Positions 32,908 through 42,006 of a DNA stretch of 64,000 nt are shown here, piece by piece. A model generated the notes under the pieces. It saw only the letters and a program-made list of their open reading frames with translations. It had not been told where the DNA came from and searched no databases. The stretch's first letter is position 1. The number at the start of each line of letters is the position of its first letter. Position numbers and translations under genes: made by a program. Source of the stretch: Halocynthiibacter sp. SDUM655004 (GTDB lineage: Bacteria; Pseudomonadota; Alphaproteobacteria; Rhodobacterales; Rhodobacteraceae); the NCBI RefSeq assembly GCF_026015885.1, contig NZ_JAPDUG010000002.1, positions 124,001 to 188,000 of the forward strand, in the 5' to 3' direction.

Positions 32908-35823
32908 CTACTTCCCGAGCGACCACCAGCCCTTTTTCTTGGGCTTCTCTTTAACTTCAGGCGCGGCAGCTACTGGCTCTGGCTCCGGCTTTGCCACTGG
33001 CGCGGCTTCCGGTTCAGGCGTTGCAACCGCAATTGCGGCCTCTTCCTTAGCAGGCTCTGCGGCCACTGCAGGGGCCTCTTCCGCAGGTTTGGCCTTTGGC
33101 TTACGGCTTCGCGTCTTCTTAACAGGAGCTTCCTCGGCCGCCGCTTCTGTTGAAGCGTCTTCTTTTGCCTTCTTACGCGGTGCGCGTTTGCGTGCTGGCT
33201 TAGCCGGCGCCTCTTCAGACGCTACTTCCGGCGCATCCGTAGAAACAGTCGCGTCACCTTGATCAGCAGCTTCTGCAGCTTCCTTTTTCTTGGAAGTGCG
33301 GCGACGCGCTGGTTTCTTCACTGGCTTCTCTTCCTTAGAGGACTCAGCTTTAGCGTCTTCGCCCTCTGTAGAAGCCTCCTCTTTTACCTCAGCGTCAGAG
33401 GCTTTCTTACGCGGAGCGCGGCGACGTTTCTTAGGCGCCTCCTCTGTCTTTGCTTCAGAAGAGTCTGCTGCTTCCGCCGGTTTAGCTTCAGCGTCCGCTT
33501 TCTCCTCGTTCTGAGCCTCTGTCGGCTTGTCATCAGAGGTTTGCGTATCTGTCGAGTTCTCGTTGTTGGCGTTTTCAGCGTCAGCATTGTTATTGCCTCC
33601 GCCACCACGACGACGGCGACGACGACGACGGCGCTTCTTGGGCTGCTGCTCTTCCTCGGACCGCGCGGAATTCTCACCGTTCTGATCGTTGGATTGGCCG
33701 TTTTCGCTCTCGATATCTTCGTCAACGCCATCCATCAGGGATGCATCAACTGATACAACTGGCGCAGCGGTTTCGCGAAGGTTCCGAGTCGCTGTTTTGA
33801 ACCGCTCAATCGAGAAATCAGGGCTAACAAGGAACGGATCGGCTTCAATCCGCACCGAAAGGCCGTAACGCGCTTCGATCTGGGCGATGTGTTCACGCTT
33901 GGTGTTCACGAGGAAGTTCATAATGCCAACTGGCACCTTCAGCAGAACCTCGCGGGAACGGCGACGCACACCCTCTTCTTCAAGCTGGCGAAGGATGGAC
34001 AGCGCAAGGTTGTCATCAGAACGGATCAAGCCCGTGCCGTGACAATGGTGACATGGCTGTGTTGTAGCTTCGATCATACCAGGGCGCAGGCGCTGGCGTG
34101 ACATTTCCATCAAGCCAAATCCAGAGATGCGACCGACCTGAATTCGGGCGCGATCGGTCTTGAGCTTTTCCTTCATCCGCTTTTCAACGGCAGCGTTGTT
34201 GCGGCGGTCTTCCATGTCGATGAAGTCAATCACGATCAGACCGGCCAAATCACGCAGACGCAACTGGCGAGCCACCTCATCGGCGGCCTCGAGGTTGGTT
34301 TTGACGGCCGTGTCTTCGATCGAGCCTTCTTTGGTGGCGCGACCAGAGTTTACGTCAATGGCCACAAGCGCCTCGGTCACACCAATCACGATGTAACCAC
34401 CTGATTTAAGCTGCACCGTCGGGTTAAACATTCCCGCCAGATAGCTCTCGACCTGATAGCGCGCAAACAGCGGCAAAGGATCAGTATAGCGTTTCACATT
34501 TTTGGCGTGGGACGGCATGATCATTTTCATGAAGTCTTTGGCCACGCGATAGCCAGCTTCGCCCTCTACCGCGACTTCGTCGATATCACGGTTATAAAGA
34601 TCGCGGATCGACCGTTTGATCAGATCGCCCTCTTCATAGATTTTCGCTGGCGCGATGGATTTCAGTGTCAGTGCGCGAATTTGCTCCCAGAGGCGCTGAA
34701 GGTATTCATAGTCGCGCTTGATCTCTGGCTTGGTCCGCTCGGCCCCTGCGGTACGCACAATAAGGCCCGCGCCTTCTGGCACGTCAATTTCTTGCGCGAT
34801 CTGCTTGAGTTTCTTGCGGTCGGCCACGTTGGTGATCTTGCGTGAAATGCCGCCACCGCGCGCAGTGTTTGGCATCAGAACACAGTACCGGCCTGCGAGC
34901 GAAAGATATGTGGTCAGCGCCGCGCCTTTGTTGCCGCGCTCTTCCTTTACGACCTGTACCAGAAGGATCTGGCGAACTTTGATCACTTCTTGGATTTTAT
35001 ATTTGCGTGGACGACGCTTGCGTGGCACGCGGATTTCTTCAGTGACATCCTCGTCCGCAACCGACTCGATCTGGTCGTCTTTTTCAGTTGCGTCTAGCGG
35101 CGCATCATCATCGTCGTCATCGCTGTCGTCAGTGTCATCCTCAGAAGCATCATCGCCTGCGCCATCGGATTTCGCGTCTGCTTTCGAAGCATCCTCAACA
35201 GGTGTCTCAGCGCCTTTTGTTGCTTCTGTTTTCTCGTCAGCAGCAGCGTCTGCGGTGCTGTCGTCTTCTGCAGCCTTCGCAGTTTCTGCTTCGCCTTCGG
35301 TTGCAGCAGGTGTCTCGACCGGTGTTTCGCCGACGAGTTCCATGGGCGAGCTGCCCTCTTCGGACTCGTCAAGATCAACCACATCCATACCAGACGGACC
35401 GGACTTGGATGCAGACGTTTCCTCGACCTCTTTGGTCTCTACAGCGTCGTTGGATTTGTTCTCTGCGGCTTTACCACGGCGACGACGGCGGCGCTTGGGG
35501 GCAGGTTTTTCGTCCTCTTCCTCAAGCGATTTCGCATATGCGCGTTCCTCGGCCAACAGCGCTTCGCGGTCGGCAACGGGAATTTGGTAGTAATCCGGAT
35601 GAATCTCGGAAAACGCGAGGAAACCATGACGGTTTCCGCCATAGTCGATAAAGGCCGCCTGAAGCGACGGCTCAACCCGTGTTACTTTTGCAAGATAGAT
35701 GTTGCCAGCAAGCTGGCGTCTGTTTTCGGACTCAAAGTCAAATTCCTCAACCTTGGTTCCATCAACCACCACAACGCGAGTTTCCTCTGCGTGGGTGGCG
35801 TCGATAAGCATTTTCTTAGCCAT
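32908..35823 (-). CDS. rne: Ribonuclease E
   Basis: 971 residues from MAKKMLIDATHAEETR; a Met five codons earlier is less likely. The catalytic core contains the split S1 domain at 35-100 and 285-340, a 5' sensor region, IGVTEALVAIDVNSGRAT, the DNase-like DLAGLIVIDFIDM with catalytic Asp, and the Zn-link CHHCHGTG. An acidic/basic insertion of about 180 residues interrupts the S1 domain. After about residue 690 comes a disordered tail with KKRRRRRRRRRRGGGG and Ala/Glu/Lys/Pro-rich repeats, which would bind RNA and partner proteins. Starts mRNA decay and processes rRNA/tRNA. Long leader upstream. Confidence 0.95.
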   Translation of the reverse strand: MAKKMLIDATHAEETRVVVVDGTKVEEFDFESENRRQLAGNIYLAKVTRVEPSLQAAFIDYGGNRHGFLAFSEIHPDYYQIPVADREALLAEERAYAKSLEEEDEKPAPKRRRRRRGKAAENKSNDAVETKEVEETSASKSGPSGMDVVDLDESEEGSSPMELVGETPVETPAATEGEAETAKAAEDDSTADAAADEKTEATKGAETPVEDASKADAKSDGAGDDASEDDTDDSDDDDDDAPLDATEKDDQIESVADEDVTEEIRVPRKRRPRKYKIQEVIKVRQILLVQVVKEERGNKGAALTTYLSLAGRYCVLMPNTARGGGISRKITNVADRKKLKQIAQEIDVPEGAGLIVRTAGAERTKPEIKRDYEYLQRLWEQIRALTLKSIAPAKIYEEGDLIKRSIRDLYNRDIDEVAVEGEAGYRVAKDFMKMIMPSHAKNVKRYTDPLPLFARYQVESYLAGMFNPTVQLKSGGYIVIGVTEALVAIDVNSGRATKEGSIEDTAVKTNLEAADEVARQLRLRDLAGLIVIDFIDMEDRRNNAAVEKRMKEKLKTDRARIQVGRISGFGLMEMSRQRLRPGMIEATTQPCHHCHGTGLIRSDDNLALSILRQLEEEGVRRRSREVLLKVPVGIMNFLVNTKREHIAQIEARYGLSVRIEADPFLVSPDFSIERFKTATRNLRETAAPVVSVDASLMDGVDEDIESENGQSNDQNGENSARSEEEQQPKKRRRRRRRRRGGGGNNNADAENANNENSTDTQTSDDKPTEAQNEEKADAEAKPAEAADSSEAKTEEAPKKRRRAPRKKASDAEVKEEASTEGEDAKAESSKEEKPVKKPARRRTSKKKEAAEAADQGDATVSTDAPEVASEEAPAKPARKRAPRKKAKEDASTEAAAEEAPVKKTRSRKPKAKPAEEAPAVAAEPAKEEAAIAVATPEPEAAPVAKPEPEPVAAAPEVKEKPKKKGWWSLGK

Positions 35824-36206
35824 GTGATCTCTTTGCACGCTCGCAAGCTGCGCAATCCTGTTTGGGATCCGCGTATTGCAAGGTGTCTGATAAGGGCGAA
35901 CTGCGTGTCCAGGAGTCGCGGCATGGCTTTAGGGGCGGCGCTTACGCTCGCTCTTGCCTCCAGCCTCTGATCTCCGGCGCGTCTCATCGCGTTTCTTCTC
36001 CGATGCTCTCTGCAGCTAGCGACAACGTCGTCAATTGCGGAGGCACCCGTTCATGCGCCCGGGCCGGCTTGCGGCCTCTCGGGCAAATTAGTGGCCTTTC
36101 GGCCTATCGGTCTGCGCCGTCGCCAGAGCCTTGGCTCCGTCCCGCCGGTCGCAGCGAAACTTTCCGTGCGGTACAGCCCAAAATCAGGGCGGCCCACCGT
36201 AGCACG
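35824..36206 (-). promoter_or_regulatory. Long structured leader of rne
   Basis: About 380 bases precede the rne ATG with no credible gene. GC-rich inverted repeats such as GGCCGAAAGGCC and GCCCGAGAGGCCGCAAGCCGGCCCGGGC can form strong hairpins. In E. coli rne controls its own decay through its leader, and this region could do the same. Confidence 0.5.
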
Positions 36207-36236
36207 ATACTAATGGGCTTCTACAGGCAATTACAA
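36207..36236 (-). promoter_or_regulatory. Possible rne promoter
   Basis: Minus-strand TTGTAA, 18-base spacer, TAGTAT. Transcription starting a few bases further would give a leader of about 375 bases. Confidence 0.35.
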
Positions 36237-36325
36237 TGGGGAAAATACCCCACAACGCGAAACGGGGGCGAAAGATGGCGGTAAACACCATCTCAAACGC
36301 CCCGCAACCCGTCACTTTTCAGTGT

Positions 36326-37657
36326 TTAGAGGTAATCCGAGCGCGACAGCGCATATTTCGCCATTTTCTCGTTCAATGTCCGTCGCGGCAGGCAAAGCTC
36401 GTCCATAACAGAGACGATACTGCCCTTGTGGCGGCGCATTGTGTTGTCAATCAACATACGCTCAAATGCCTCGACATACTCCTTGAGCGGTTTGCCTTCG
36501 GTTGTCATTGTCGGCGCAACTTCTTCGTTATCGGCCATCAACAAGCTGGCAATTGTCCCCGTGCCACGACGATTTTGCAACACCGCACGCTCGGCAATAT
36601 TGATAAGCTGACGCACGTTACCCGGCCATGGCGCTTGCAAAAGCTGCGCAGCCTCTTGCGCGCTCACTTCAGGCGCGTCACAGCCATATTCGTCAGCGAA
36701 TTGCTCTGACAGACGTGTGAACAGCAACAAAATATCTTCACCACGTTGGCGCAGCGGCGGCAGCGTGATTTTAAGCGCGGCAAGACGGTAAAATAGATCG
36801 GGGCGCAACGCATCTTCACAGGTTTTACCCTGTTCCTGAAGGTTACAAATTGCAATGATCCGCGTTTCTGCGGGGGTTCCCTGATCATTGATAAAGGTCA
36901 GCAGCCGCGCCTGAAGTGCCTGACTTAGAGCTTCGATATCTTCGAGAACGAGCGTTCCGCCGCGTGCATCTTCGACAAGTGGTTGGTTGCCACCATCCTC
37001 AATCGGGCCAAACAGGCGTCGCGCAAGCTCTTCTTCTTCATACGCACCGCAGGAGATCAGCTTGAACTTCTTCCCTGCGCGTGCGCCGACAGCGTGCAGC
37101 GCGTGGGCCACAAGCGTTTTGCCGGTTCCGGTTTCGCCTTCAATCAGAACATGGCCGTCCGCCTGCCCCAGATCGAGAATATCCTCGCGCAGGCGCTCCA
37201 TGACTGGGCTGGCACCAATCAGCTTTTTCATCACTGCGCCACCATCACCAAGCTCACGACGCAATGCGCGGCTGTCGAGTGTTAGGCGACGGGATTGGGT
37301 GGCTTTCTTCGCCAATTGGGTCATTTGGTCGGGGTTAAAAGGCTTTTCAAGGAAGTCATACGCTCCGACCCGCATCGCCTCCACCGCCATCGGCACATCA
37401 CCGTGACCAGTGATCATAATGACGGGAAGCCCGCTATCAATGCTCATCAGCTTCTTCAAAAGCGCCATGCCATCCATTCCAGGCATGCGGATGTCGCTCA
37501 CGACGATACCGGGATAATCCGGCCCAACAACCTTGAGTGCCTCTTCAGCGCTCGCGAATGTTTCCGTGTCAAATCCGGATAACGCCAACCATTGACTGAT
37601 GGACTGACGCATGTCCTTTTCATCATCCACGATTGCAATTTTCATTGCCTTTGCCAT
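36326..37657 (-). CDS. dctD: C4-dicarboxylate response regulator DctD
   Basis: 443 residues: receiver domain at 1-120 with acidic DD pair and phospho-acceptor D55 (VVSDIRMPGMDG), AAA+ sigma-54 interaction domain at about 135-360 (Walker A GETGTGKT; the GAFTGA loop is replaced by the shorter ...CGAYEEEELARRLFG, which is unusual), and a Fis-type HTH at the end (MDELCLPRRTLNEKMAKY). The ATG chosen follows GAGGG. Paired with dctB just upstream; the stop of dctB and this start are seven bases apart. Expected to activate C4-dicarboxylate transport genes, none of which lie alongside. Confidence 0.9.
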   Translation of the reverse strand: MAKAMKIAIVDDEKDMRQSISQWLALSGFDTETFASAEEALKVVGPDYPGIVVSDIRMPGMDGMALLKKLMSIDSGLPVIMITGHGDVPMAVEAMRVGAYDFLEKPFNPDQMTQLAKKATQSRRLTLDSRALRRELGDGGAVMKKLIGASPVMERLREDILDLGQADGHVLIEGETGTGKTLVAHALHAVGARAGKKFKLISCGAYEEEELARRLFGPIEDGGNQPLVEDARGGTLVLEDIEALSQALQARLLTFINDQGTPAETRIIAICNLQEQGKTCEDALRPDLFYRLAALKITLPPLRQRGEDILLLFTRLSEQFADEYGCDAPEVSAQEAAQLLQAPWPGNVRQLINIAERAVLQNRRGTGTIASLLMADNEEVAPTMTTEGKPLKEYVEAFERMLIDNTMRRHKGSIVSVMDELCLPRRTLNEKMAKYALSRSDYL

Positions 37658-37664
37658 GAGGCCC

Positions 37665-39527
37665 TCATTCGGCTGCTTCAAACTCTTCGCTTAATATGGG
37701 GAGTTGAACTTCAAATACAGCCCCCCCTGCTTCTGCATTTCGTGCGGTCAACCGACCGCCAAAATCATTGACGATGCCGCTGGAAATTGCCAGCCCGAGT
37801 CCGACCCCATCGCCTGGGGCCTTGGTTGTATAAAACGGCTCAAATAGCGAGTCGAGATCATCGATCCCATCACCATTGTCCCGCAAAGCCAAAACCGCTG
37901 TTTCTCCTGCAGTTAGGAGAATATCAACTTTGGGTGATTTTGCCGTTTTGGTTGCGTCAAGCGCGTTGCGGAACAGATTGATAATCACCTGCTCAAGCCG
38001 CATTTGGTCCGCCATGACCCAAACGGGCTCGTTCGGAATTGTACGTGTCACCTCGACCTGCCGGCTCTTGAGTTGCGGCTCCATCATAGCCAAGGCAGAG
38101 GACAGCGCGGTGCGAACATCCACGGGCTGAAAACTTTCGCCGCCCTTTCGGGCATAGCTTTTAAGCTGTTTCGTAATCGCGCCCATACGTTCGATAAGGT
38201 CGTCAATCCGCTGAAAACTCGCGGCTGCTTCTTCTGGTCGTTTGCGTTGAAGAAGTAGCTTGGCCCCCGCCAGATATGTTTTCATGGCGGCAAGCGGTTG
38301 GTTCAATTCGTGGCTCACGGCCGCAGACATCTCTCCCAACGCCGCAAGTTTGGAGCTCTGTGCGAGGGTTTGTTCGGCCATATCCAGATGTTTCTCGGCT
38401 TTCTCGCGCTCCGCAATCTCGCTCTGAAGCCGCTGGTTCAGGCGCCGCAATTCTTCGGATTCATTTTGGAAAAACATCGAAGACACGCGCGCACGCCGCG
38501 ACACGACATAAAAGCCCAGCGCCAGCAGAATGGCAAAGGTCATGATTTCGAGCGCAAGGAACCCGTTCACCCGTTCGCGCACGGATTCATAGGAGGTAAA
38601 GCTCGTCATGCGCCACCCTTGGAACGGAATGCGCACATCCTGCCGCATGAAGGAGTCCCCCTGTAGATACGCATCTACAGGCAAGTTGGTCCATTCATTC
38701 GCAGAACTGAACGCGCGGGCAATGGCGGTAGACGGCGATTGCGCCGCGAGGGCTTCGCCTTCTTTCAACCCGCGCCACCGCGGTTCGGTCGTCAGGATGA
38801 TCGTCCCTTCGGAATCGGCCACCATAACCGCGTCGGCAAACCCTTTCCACGCGACCTCGAACTGGCGCAAATCGACTTCGACAACAATCACACCAATGAA
38901 ATTGCCGTTGAAGGATATCTTCTGCGAATAGGAGAACCGCGAGAGCCCTGCTTCGCTCGTACCAGAAGAAAAGACCGACTTCTCAGAGCGTGTCGCCGCA
39001 ACAAATGCCGCCGAGGATCGCGCATTCTGACCCAAGAGATTGCGGTCCGTCGCCGCGACGACCCGCCCCTCGGAATCCATCAAGGCGAGCCCCTCAATGC
39101 CGATTTCATTGGCATAAGAGATCAGCTGCTGGCTGGATTTCGAGTAATCCCCAGACGTCAGCGCAAGGGCGAGCGCCGGATCACGCGCCAGCACCTGTGG
39201 CACAACCGCGCTTTGTTGAATTTCAGCGATAATATTACCCGAATAAAGCGCAAGGCGCACTTGCGCGCGGCTGCGCGTGGATTCGGTATAGCGGTCTGTC
39301 AAAAGGATATTGGTGGACCAGACAATTGCGACCGCGATAACGATTGCCAATACCACACCAAGCCGAAGCCACCATGACATACGCATTTCGCCACGGTTGG
39401 CCTTCATCCTGCGCAATCGCGCCCGCGCCTCGGCCCGTGACCTGCGGCCACCCGAGCGCGGCAAGAACCAAGTCTTGCCAAAGGGTTCCCGACCCGAAGA
39501 GGTGGACGTGGATTTTTTGTTGGCCAT
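37665..39527 (-). CDS. dctB: C4-dicarboxylate sensor histidine kinase DctB
   Basis: 620 residues. Arg/Lys-rich cytoplasmic N-terminus, first membrane span at about 50-72 (WWLRLGVVLAIVIAVAIVW), a periplasmic double PDC sensor domain (about 75-330), second span (FLALEIMTFAILLALGFYVV), a coiled coil, then the H-box LGEMSAAVSHELNQPLAAMKTYLAGAKLL and an ATPase domain with NLFRNALDA, DNGDGI and GVGLGLAIS. The family length is about 600. Phosphorylates DctD, encoded directly downstream. Confidence 0.94.
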   Translation of the reverse strand: MANKKSTSTSSGREPFGKTWFLPRSGGRRSRAEARARLRRMKANRGEMRMSWWLRLGVVLAIVIAVAIVWSTNILLTDRYTESTRSRAQVRLALYSGNIIAEIQQSAVVPQVLARDPALALALTSGDYSKSSQQLISYANEIGIEGLALMDSEGRVVAATDRNLLGQNARSSAAFVAATRSEKSVFSSGTSEAGLSRFSYSQKISFNGNFIGVIVVEVDLRQFEVAWKGFADAVMVADSEGTIILTTEPRWRGLKEGEALAAQSPSTAIARAFSSANEWTNLPVDAYLQGDSFMRQDVRIPFQGWRMTSFTSYESVRERVNGFLALEIMTFAILLALGFYVVSRRARVSSMFFQNESEELRRLNQRLQSEIAEREKAEKHLDMAEQTLAQSSKLAALGEMSAAVSHELNQPLAAMKTYLAGAKLLLQRKRPEEAAASFQRIDDLIERMGAITKQLKSYARKGGESFQPVDVRTALSSALAMMEPQLKSRQVEVTRTIPNEPVWVMADQMRLEQVIINLFRNALDATKTAKSPKVDILLTAGETAVLALRDNGDGIDDLDSLFEPFYTTKAPGDGVGLGLAISSGIVNDFGGRLTARNAEAGGAVFEVQLPILSEEFEAAE

Positions 39528-39571
39528 GCCCCAGCTTATGCCGCTAGGGACCTGTGCTCAAGCGCTGGAGA

Positions 39572-40240
39572 TCAGGCGGAAACCATTTCCTCGACGAGCG
39601 AGCGGAAAAACGCCTGTCCGTCGGAATTGCCATGCGCATCTTCGAACGCACGCTCAGGATGCGGCATCATACCAAGAACGCGTTTGTTGGCGCTTAGTAC
39701 TCCGGCAATGTCGTCCGCGGAACCGTTCGGGTTTTCGCCATAGGTAAAGGCAACGCGGCCTTCATCCTTGAGCTTCGCCAAAGTGTCCGGGTCGGCGGTA
39801 TAGTTGCCATCATGATGGGCGATTGGAATGTTGATCACCTGCCCCTGCTCATATCCGCGCGTATAGGCGGTTTCGGCATTTTGAACCACGAGCGGAACCG
39901 TGCGGCAAATGTACTTCAAGCCCGCATTGCGCAGAAGCGCGCCGGGAAGAAGGCCAGTCTCGGTCAGGATTTGAAAACCGTTGCAGACGCCAAAGACATA
40001 ACCGCCCTTTTGTCCGAATTCGACAACGGCTTTACAGATCGGGCTTTGCGCTGCAATCGCGCCACACCGCAGATAGTCACCAAAGGAAAACCCGCCCGGC
40101 ACACCGATAAAATCAAGACCGGAAGGTAGCTCGCTATCTTTGTGCCAAACGCGGGTCACATCTGCGCCGCTGTCGCGCAGCGCCACTTCGAGATCACGAT
40201 CACAGTTCGATCCAGGGAAAACGATGACGGCGGCTTTCAT
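39572..40240 (-). CDS. purQ: Phosphoribosylformylglycinamidine synthase subunit I (glutaminase)
   Basis: 222 residues beginning [20 protein letters not shown] after AAAGGA. Class I glutaminase: nucleophile Cys in VFGVCNGFQ, His and Glu in [10 protein letters not shown]. Supplies ammonia to PurL for the fourth step of purine synthesis. Third gene of purC-purS-purQ; purL is not in the window. Confidence 0.97.
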   Translation of the reverse strand: MKAAVIVFPGSNCDRDLEVALRDSGADVTRVWHKDSELPSGLDFIGVPGGFSFGDYLRCGAIAAQSPICKAVVEFGQKGGYVFGVCNGFQILTETGLLPGALLRNAGLKYICRTVPLVVQNAETAYTRGYEQGQVINIPIAHHDGNYTADPDTLAKLKDEGRVAFTYGENPNGSADDIAGVLSANKRVLGMMPHPERAFEDAHGNSDGQAFFRSLVEEMVSA

Positions 40241-40296
40241 GGGAATGTCCTTTGCAAAGTCAGGCAGTTGGCGGCCAGTAAGGGAAATGCGTGGGG

Positions 40297-40527
40297 TTAC
40301 ACAAGTTCGATCGAGTAGCTTTCGATCACTGTATTGGCCAGCAGCTTCTCGCACATGTCTTTCACTGTGTCTTCGGTTGTGCCATCGGCAAGGTCGAGTT
40401 CGATGATCTTGCCCTGCCGGACCTTCTCTACGCCTTCAAAACCGAGCGTTCCGAGCGCGCGGCGCACCGCAGCCCCCTGCGGGTCAAGAACACCATTCTT
40501 CAACATCACATGCACGCGGGCTTTCAT
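40297..40527 (-). CDS. purS: Phosphoribosylformylglycinamidine synthase subunit PurS
   Basis: 76 residues, [44 protein letters not shown] is the standard PurS ferredoxin-like fold. Structural subunit that joins PurQ and PurL. Lies between purC (12 bases upstream) and purQ. Confidence 0.97.
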   Translation of the reverse strand: MKARVHVMLKNGVLDPQGAAVRRALGTLGFEGVEKVRQGKIIELDLADGTTEDTVKDMCEKLLANTVIESYSIELV

Positions 40528-40539
40528 AGCAGTCGGTCC

Positions 40540-41301
40540 TTAGTTAATCAGAGTAGGTTTTGGAGTGTGGGTCACGTTGCTGGGCATGACGCCAAGCCGT
40601 TTCGCCACCTCGGTATAGGCATCGGCCAAATCGCCAAGATCCTGCCGGAATACATCCTTGTCGAGCTTGCGTCCGGTTTCGATATCCCAGAGACGGCAAC
40701 TATCAGGGCTAATCTCATCAGCAACGATCAGACGTGGGAAGTCACCTTCGTAAATACGACCAATCTCGATCTTGAAATCAACGAGCTTGATGCCAACCCC
40801 ATAAAGAACACCAGATAGGTAGTCATTCACACGCAGTGCCAGCGAAATAATATCGTCAAGGTCCTGCTGGCTCGCCCAGCCGAAAGCGATGATATATTCT
40901 TCGGGAACCATCGGATCCCCTAGCGCGTCGTCCTTATAGGAAAACTCTACAATCGGGCGCGGCATCGGAGTGCCTTCTTCGACGCCCATACGCTTGGAGA
41001 AAGATCCGGCGGCAAAGTTGCGCACAATCACTTCGAGCGGAACAATCTCGACGCTCTTGATCAACTGCTCTCGCATATTGAGGCGCTTGATGAAGTGAGT
41101 CGGCACGCCAATATTGGCCAGACCCGTCATGAAAAACTCGCTCAGGCGGTTGTTCAACACGCCTTTGCCGTCAATTACATCGCGCTTTTCGGCGTTGAAT
41201 GCGGTGGCATCATCCTTGAAATACTGCACCAATGTGCCTGGTTCCGGCCCCTCAAAGAGTGTTTTTGCCTTACCTTCATAGATCTTTTTACGACGTGCCA
41301 T
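40540..41301 (-). CDS. purC: Phosphoribosylaminoimidazole-succinocarboxamide synthase
   Basis: 253 residues from [21 protein letters not shown] after GGAGACC; in-frame codons before it extend into non-homologous sequence. Motifs: [38 protein letters not shown] and [16 protein letters not shown]. Condenses CAIR with aspartate. First gene of purC-purS-purQ, divergent from the zeta-inhibitor gene. Confidence 0.97.
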   Translation of the reverse strand: MARRKKIYEGKAKTLFEGPEPGTLVQYFKDDATAFNAEKRDVIDGKGVLNNRLSEFFMTGLANIGVPTHFIKRLNMREQLIKSVEIVPLEVIVRNFAAGSFSKRMGVEEGTPMPRPIVEFSYKDDALGDPMVPEEYIIAFGWASQQDLDDIISLALRVNDYLSGVLYGVGIKLVDFKIEIGRIYEGDFPRLIVADEISPDSCRLWDIETGRKLDKDVFRQDLGDLADAYTEVAKRLGVMPSNVTHTPKPTLIN

Positions 41302-41473
41302 CTGGTCTCCGATCTTCGGATGCTGTGGATAGACGCAGACCCCGAGTCCACATCCCTTGCGCGCCCTATAAGGCATGGACCGTTTTGCCGCAAGCATCAC
41401 CATCACTCTTGCAGGTCGGTGCGCGAAGTTACATATTGAGAAAGAACACCACTTACACCTCTGAGGACCAGAC

Positions 41474-41788
41474 ATGACGACATTTGACGATCGCGAAAAC
41501 GCATTCGAAGCCAAGTTTGCGCATGACGCGGATATGCAGTTCAAAGCAGACGCCCGCCGCAACAAGCTTATCGGCCTCTGGGCTGCTGAGTTGCTCGGAA
41601 AAACCGGTGAAGCTGCAGAAGCTTACGCCAAAGAGGTCGTTAAAGCCGATTTCGAAGAAGCCGGTCACGAAGACGTCGTGCGCAAGCTGGTTGCAGACCT
41701 TGAAGGCAAGGCCGACGAAGCCACCATCCGCGCACAGATGGAAGATTCGATGAAAGAGGCCAAAGCGCAGATCGCCGAAGAGCACTAA
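41474..41788 (+). CDS. F1-ATPase inhibitor zeta subunit (DUF1476)
   Basis: 104 residues, helical and charged. The start [42 protein letters not shown] is the DUF1476 pattern. In Paracoccus and related bacteria the family protein is the zeta subunit, which inserts its N-terminus into F1-ATPase to block ATP hydrolysis. No ATP synthase genes are nearby; the gene is usually single. Terminator follows. Confidence 0.9.
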   Translation: MTTFDDRENAFEAKFAHDADMQFKADARRNKLIGLWAAELLGKTGEAAEAYAKEVVKADFEEAGHEDVVRKLVADLEGKADEATIRAQMEDSMKEAKAQIAEEH

Positions 41789-41810
41789 TCCGCGCGAGAA
41801 AACCTTACAA

Positions 41811-41846
41811 AAACGCGTCAGCCTCTCCGCTGGCGCGTTTTTTGTT
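41811..41846 (+). terminator. Intrinsic terminator after the zeta inhibitor gene
   Basis: ACGCGTCAGC-ctctcc-GCTGGCGCGT with one wobble pair and a TTTTTTGTTT tail. Confidence 0.9.
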
Positions 41847-41921
41847 TCAGAATGCTCAATGTTAGCACCCCAAGTCGCACCGCAATTGAGCCAGTTTCAC
41901 AATCATTATGACCATTATGAA

Positions 41922-41966
41922 TTTGCACCCGCCGACTAAAACTGGCATCTGGTGCGCAAACGCCCT
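41922..41966 (+). promoter_or_regulatory. Possible SAM-responsive pseudoknot (SAM-II/SAM-V-like)
   Basis: GCACC and GGTGC can form a five-base stem around a 21-base loop containing CTAAAACTGGCATC; a tail GCAAACGCC follows, whose GCC can pair with the loop GGC. The CUAAA..GGCAUC loop and AAACGCC tail recall the small SAM-II/SAM-V class. It stands 41 bases before a homocysteine methyltransferase gene, a fitting target. The identification rests on memory of the consensus and pairing by eye. Confidence 0.4.
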
Positions 41967-42006
41967 TGTTTATGGGGCCACTTCTGTATTTTGAAAGGCG
42001 AAACCA

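Noticed and set aside
33600-33640. GAC/CGA-type tandem repeat resembling a microsatellite
   Set aside because: It is the arginine-rich KRRRRRRRRRR stretch of rne, coding in frame; a common feature of the RNase E tail.
34718-35590. Plus-strand Ser-rich frame of 290 codons
   Set aside because: Mirror of the acidic low-complexity insert of rne on the other strand.
35862-36284. Plus-strand frame of 140 codons upstream of rne
   Set aside because: Cys/Arg/Ser-rich and antisense to the presumed rne leader; no supporting signal.
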